From Nisaea nitritireducens (GTDB lineage: Bacteria; Pseudomonadota; Alphaproteobacteria; Thalassobaculales; Thalassobaculaceae), in the NCBI RefSeq assembly GCF_014904795.1, contig NZ_JACZFS010000009.1:124001-188000 (forward strand): a DNA stretch of 64,000 nucleotides, in the 5' to 3' direction. The translations under genes were made by a program, and so were the position numbers. Every line of letters begins with the position of its first letter. Positions within the stretch are counted from its first letter, which is position 1. Below, piece by piece: positions 61,507 to 64,000 of this stretch. A model generated the notes under the pieces. It was not told the DNA's origin and did no database searches. It was given only the letters and a program-made list of their open reading frames with translations.

Positions 61507-62479
61507 CATTCCGTCCTACCCGCCGTTTCAACCGCGCTTCCCATGGGTTGGGGGTCATCCGCAAACGCTTCGGAGCTTTCTATTCGGCGGACGGCCGGCT
61601 ATCCCGTCTGCGCGGTCGGAGAGGATCGCGTTTCCGATGGAGGACGGCACAGGGGATCGCTTGTCCGGGATGCTGGAGCATCCGGCCAAACCGGTGCCGG
61701 GAGCGCCGCTTGTTGTCATTATCCATGGGCTCACCGGCTGCGAGGACAGCTATCTGGTTCGTGACGCGGCCCGGTATTTTGTGGCGGCGGGATTGTCTGT
61801 GCTGCGGCTCAATCTGCGCGGAGCGGGAACTACTCGAGGCGATTGCACGCAATCCTATCATGCCGGCCGGACCGGAGATCTGGATGCCGTGCTGTCACAG
61901 TTGCACGAAAACGGCACGGCTGACCGTTTCGTGCTCTATGGCGCCTCCCTCGGCGCCAACATGATGCTGAAATATCTCGGCGAAGAAGAGCGCCCGCATG
62001 TGGTGGGCGCCGTCTCCGTTTCCGCGCCGATCGATCTCGCCCGCTCGTCCGAACGCATCATCCAGCCACGTAACCGGCTCTACCATCGCTGGCTCCTGAA
62101 AAGCATGAAGCGCGAGGCCCTGGCGACCCCGGGTCTATCAGTCACCGAAAGCAATGCTGTCGCGAATGTGCGCACCATCTTCGAATTCGATGAGCGTCAT
62201 GTTGCGGCCCGGAACGGGTTTGACGGTGCGCGGAACTATTACACGCAGAGTTCCGCCAGGCAGTACCTGAAGGGCATCACGACCCCGACCCTGATCATCC
62301 ACGCCCTCAACGATCCCTGGATACCGGGGGCGAGCTATCTCGATTTCGACTGGTCGGGATCACCGCGCCTGACGCCGCTCCTGCCGCTCGATGGCGGACA
62401 TGTCGGTTTCCATGACGGCGCCGGAAGCTGGCATCTCCGGATGGCCGGGAAATTCCTGGAAGAACGAAAGATTCTCTGA
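61493..62479 (+). CDS. YheT-family alpha/beta hydrolase
   Basis: A 328-residue protein. The nucleophile is in LYGASLGANMMLKYLG (about 142-157). The N-terminal PWVGGHPQTLRSFLF and VLRLNLRGAG are typical of YheT/AB-hydrolase-associated proteins. The GTG at 61493 gives VTLPDIPSYPPF, the expected family start, and overlaps the previous stop by 14 bases. The final His may be in DGGHVGFHD. Function in vivo is unknown. Confidence 0.9.
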   Translation: MTLPDIPSYPPFQPRFPWVGGHPQTLRSFLFGGRPAIPSARSERIAFPMEDGTGDRLSGMLEHPAKPVPGAPLVVIIHGLTGCEDSYLVRDAARYFVAAGLSVLRLNLRGAGTTRGDCTQSYHAGRTGDLDAVLSQLHENGTADRFVLYGASLGANMMLKYLGEEERPHVVGAVSVSAPIDLARSSERIIQPRNRLYHRWLLKSMKREALATPGLSVTESNAVANVRTIFEFDERHVAARNGFDGARNYYTQSSARQYLKGITTPTLIIHALNDPWIPGASYLDFDWSGSPRLTPLLPLDGGHVGFHDGAGSWHLRMAGKFLEERKIL

Positions 62480-62508
62480 ACCGGAAGAGTTGCGACAGCT
62501 CTCATAGT

Positions 62509-62530
62509 CATGCTGCGTTGCAGCATGCTG
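62509..62530. repeat. hairpin and palindrome before the cyclase gene
   Basis: CATGCTG (62509-62515) pairs with CAGCATG (62521-62527) around a CGTTG loop. The overlapping CAGCATGCTG (62521-62530) is a perfect palindrome. It lies after the YheT stop and 48 bases before the cyclase start. No T tract follows, so a regulatory site or weak terminator is possible. Confidence 0.45.
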
Positions 62531-62577
62531 TCTGGCATGCATAAGATGTTCGCCTTATAGTTAATAAGGAGGCTTCC

Positions 62578-63396
62578 ATGTGCGATATCTGCGTGATGAA
62601 TGCGGTGAAGGATAAAATGCTTTCCCGCCGCTCCCTCTTCAAAACCGCTGCGATGGCGAGTGTTGCCGTGGCCGCCGGTGCAGCAGTTGCTGCGCCGCAA
62701 GCGCTGGCGGCAGGCCATAACGTCGTCGAGGACATGACCCACACACTGGATGCCGAATTCCCGACCTATTTCGGGGAATCGCAATTCTCCATGGAGCAAA
62801 AATTCAACTACGCGGAGCACAGCTTCAATCTGTTCGAGTACACAGTGAACGAGCACACGGGCACCCATATCGACGCGCCGCTGCATTTCTCCGCTGACGG
62901 TACGTCGGTTGATGAAATCCCTGTGTCCAATCTCGTGGTGCCGCTTTGCGTCATTGATATTTCCGCCAAGGCAGAAGAAAGCGCTGATTCGCAGGTAACG
63001 CCCGCTGATCTGCGGACCTGGATGTATGAGCATGGCGACATTCCCGCCAATGCCTGCGTGGCAATGTATTCCGGGTGGGGCGAGAAGGTCGGCAGTGATG
63101 CGTTCAGAGGCTTCGATGGCGAGAAGCAGCATTATCCGGGCTTCCACGTTGAAGCCGTGAAAATGCTGATGGAAGAGACCGGCGCAGCCTCAATTGCGGT
63201 TGATACGCTTTCGCTTGATTACGGTATGTCCGGCGATTTCGCCACGCACTACGCCTGGCTGCCGAGCGGCCGGTTCGGCATTGAATGTGTTGCCAATCTG
63301 GATAAGGTTCCGGCCAAAGGGGCGACACTGGTCGTGGGGGCGCCAAAACATAAAGGTGGAACTGGCGGGCCGGCACGCATCTTTGCGCTGGTCTAA
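62578..63396 (+). CDS. cyclase family protein (kynurenine formamidase-like), Tat-exported
   Basis: A 272-residue protein with a twin-arginine signal, SRRSLFKTAAMASVAVAAG (about 16-34), and a cyclase/formamidase core. The metal motif is HTGTHIDAPLHF (about 93-104), and DTLSLDYG lies near 210. The family hydrolyses N-formylkynurenine or cyclic amides using metal. An unusual N-terminal MCDICVMNAV precedes the Tat signal. A perfect AAGGAGG at 62566-62572, five bases before the ATG, supports this start rather than Met14. The enzyme should act in the periplasm. Confidence 0.88.
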   Translation: MCDICVMNAVKDKMLSRRSLFKTAAMASVAVAAGAAVAAPQALAAGHNVVEDMTHTLDAEFPTYFGESQFSMEQKFNYAEHSFNLFEYTVNEHTGTHIDAPLHFSADGTSVDEIPVSNLVVPLCVIDISAKAEESADSQVTPADLRTWMYEHGDIPANACVAMYSGWGEKVGSDAFRGFDGEKQHYPGFHVEAVKMLMEETGAASIAVDTLSLDYGMSGDFATHYAWLPSGRFGIECVANLDKVPAKGATLVVGAPKHKGGTGGPARIFALV

Positions 63397-63404
63397 TCAG
63401 GGGG

Positions 63405-63429
63405 GCGGCCTGCGTATCAGGCAGGCCGC
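63405..63429. terminator. GC hairpin between convergent cyclase and histidine kinase genes
   Basis: GCGGCCTGC (63405-63413) pairs perfectly with GCAGGCCGC (63421-63429) around a 7-base loop. It begins 8 bases after the cyclase stop and lies before the stop of the convergent kinase. No T tract is present. It probably ends transcription from both sides. Confidence 0.5.
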
Positions 63430-63473
63430 ACCGCCGCACCGCCGGCCAGTGATAGAGACCAGGATCAGTTAAA

Positions 63474-64000
63474 TCAGCATACGGCGAGGCTTGATTGCGA
63501 AGCGTCGAGTTGGGTGTTGTTCGCGTCTTGTGAGCCGCGCGGAAAGCTGACCGTGACTCGGGTGCCTTTACCGGGCTGGCTCTGAATGTCGAGGGTGCCG
63601 TTGTGCAGCCTTGTCAGCGCCTCGGCGAGCGGCAGGCCGAGCCCGGTTCCCTCGGATGCAAGCGATGCGTTGCGCGCAACCTGCTGGAACGGTTTCAGCG
63701 CGACCTTTATCTCGCTCTCGGTCATGCCGACACCGGTGTCGCTGATGATGAAGGTTAGTCTTTCGTCCGGGGTGGACGCGACCTCGCACGAGACTGAACC
63801 GCCTTCCGGCGTGAACTTGATGGCGTTTGAGAGCAGGTTGATCAGAATCTGGCGCACACGAATGCGGTCGAGCATGGCCGGTTCCAGCTCGCTCTCGGGC
63901 TGTATCAGGTTGATCTCTATCTGTTTCCGGGATGCGAGATCGGCTGTCAGGCGGATACATTCGCTCGCCAGAATGACGCCACTTGTTGGTGAAAGCGTCA
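63474..64000 (-). CDS. sensor histidine kinase, C-terminal part (5' end outside window)
   Basis: The frame is open to the window edge, so only the last 175 or so residues are visible. They form the HATPase domain. The N box is RQILINLLSNAIKFTPEGG, the G1 box is DTGVGM, the F box is LKPFQQV and the G2 box is GTGLGLPLAEAL. The phospho-accepting His domain and sensor region lie to the right. No response regulator is seen. The Met inside the visible part (63875) falls in the conserved domain and is not a start. Confidence 0.9.
   Translation of the reverse strand, partial: TLSPTSGVILASECIRLTADLASRKQIEINLIQPESELEPAMLDRIRVRQILINLLSNAIKFTPEGGSVSCEVASTPDERLTFIISDTGVGMTESEIKVALKPFQQVARNASLASEGTGLGLPLAEALTRLHNGTLDIQSQPGKGTRVTVSFPRGSQDANNTQLDASQSSLAVC

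Overview
The window reads as chromosomal DNA of a GC-rich (roughly 60 percent) alphaproteobacterium, probably a Rhodospirillales-type marine or soil heterotroph. The best evidence is the syntenic run folK - rpoZ - rsh - DUF2062 - pdxJ - acpS - lepB - rnc - era - recO, a common alphaproteobacterial order. A tetrameric sarcosine oxidase operon and several peptide, acyl-CoA and hydroxy-acid catabolism clusters fit as well. The genus is inference. No rRNA, tRNA, CRISPR array, prophage, transposase or plasmid gene was seen. Genes are tightly packed and no intergenic gap exceeds 300 bases.

Layout. 1-4.1 kb: the end of a nitrilase-family amidohydrolase, the biotin-carrying subunit of propionyl/acetyl-CoA carboxylase, ribosomal protein L32 with its own promoter and terminator, and an isocitrate-lyase/PEP-mutase family enzyme. 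4.2-6.6 kb: a stand-alone molybdopterin oxidoreductase bracketed by two direct copies of a REP-like palindromic element. 6.7-10.3 kb (minus): a hydroxy-acid cluster (Ldh2-type dehydrogenase, HpcH/HpaI aldolase, D-2-hydroxyacid dehydrogenase, RraA-family protein), divergent from methylglyoxal synthase. 11.0-13.6 kb: an APH-family kinase with a DUF6285 partner, a RidA-family deaminase and a small phosphatase. 13.6-18.9 kb (minus): a complete Dpp/Opp-type ABC importer. 19.1-21.8 kb: an SDR, a hotdog thioesterase, a LysE exporter and a NicO-type metal transporter. 21.9-27.0 kb (minus): soxB-D-A-G, heterotetrameric sarcosine oxidase.

27.2-34 kb: an unrecognised protein, an M23 peptidase overlapping a bactofilin gene (a likely cell-shape module), a PLP-dependent threonine/serine dehydratase, a haloacid dehalogenase-type hydrolase and a soluble lytic transglycosylase. 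34.2-48.7 kb is the housekeeping block: dapA, smpB, a family 5-type uracil-DNA glycosylase, a NYN-domain protein, folK, rpoZ, the (p)ppGpp enzyme, pdxJ, acpS, lepB, rnc, era, a voltage-gated-type potassium channel wedged between era and recO, then recO and parC. 48.7-51.5 kb (minus): the N-degron leucyltransferase bpt and the flagellar stator genes motA-motB. 51.7-63.4 kb: flavin reductase, threonine deaminase with an ACT domain, an outer-membrane barrel, a penicillin-acylase-type Ntn hydrolase, an aldehyde dehydrogenase overlapping a CaiB-type CoA-transferase, a CopD-like membrane protein, a GNAT, two overlapping alpha/beta hydrolases and a Tat-exported cyclase-family enzyme. A histidine kinase runs off the right edge.

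The accessory genes suggest a scavenger of peptides, methylated amines (sarcosine) and small hydroxy or oxo acids that feed pyruvate, propionyl-CoA and acyl-CoA metabolism. No overtly novel multi-gene defence or mobile system is visible. The most interesting items are the repeat-bracketed molybdoenzyme, the potassium channel coupled to recO, the overlapping M23-bactofilin pair, the cysteine motif ahead of the Tat signal in the cyclase, and the pair of stereochemically distinct dehydrogenase families in the hydroxy-acid cluster.
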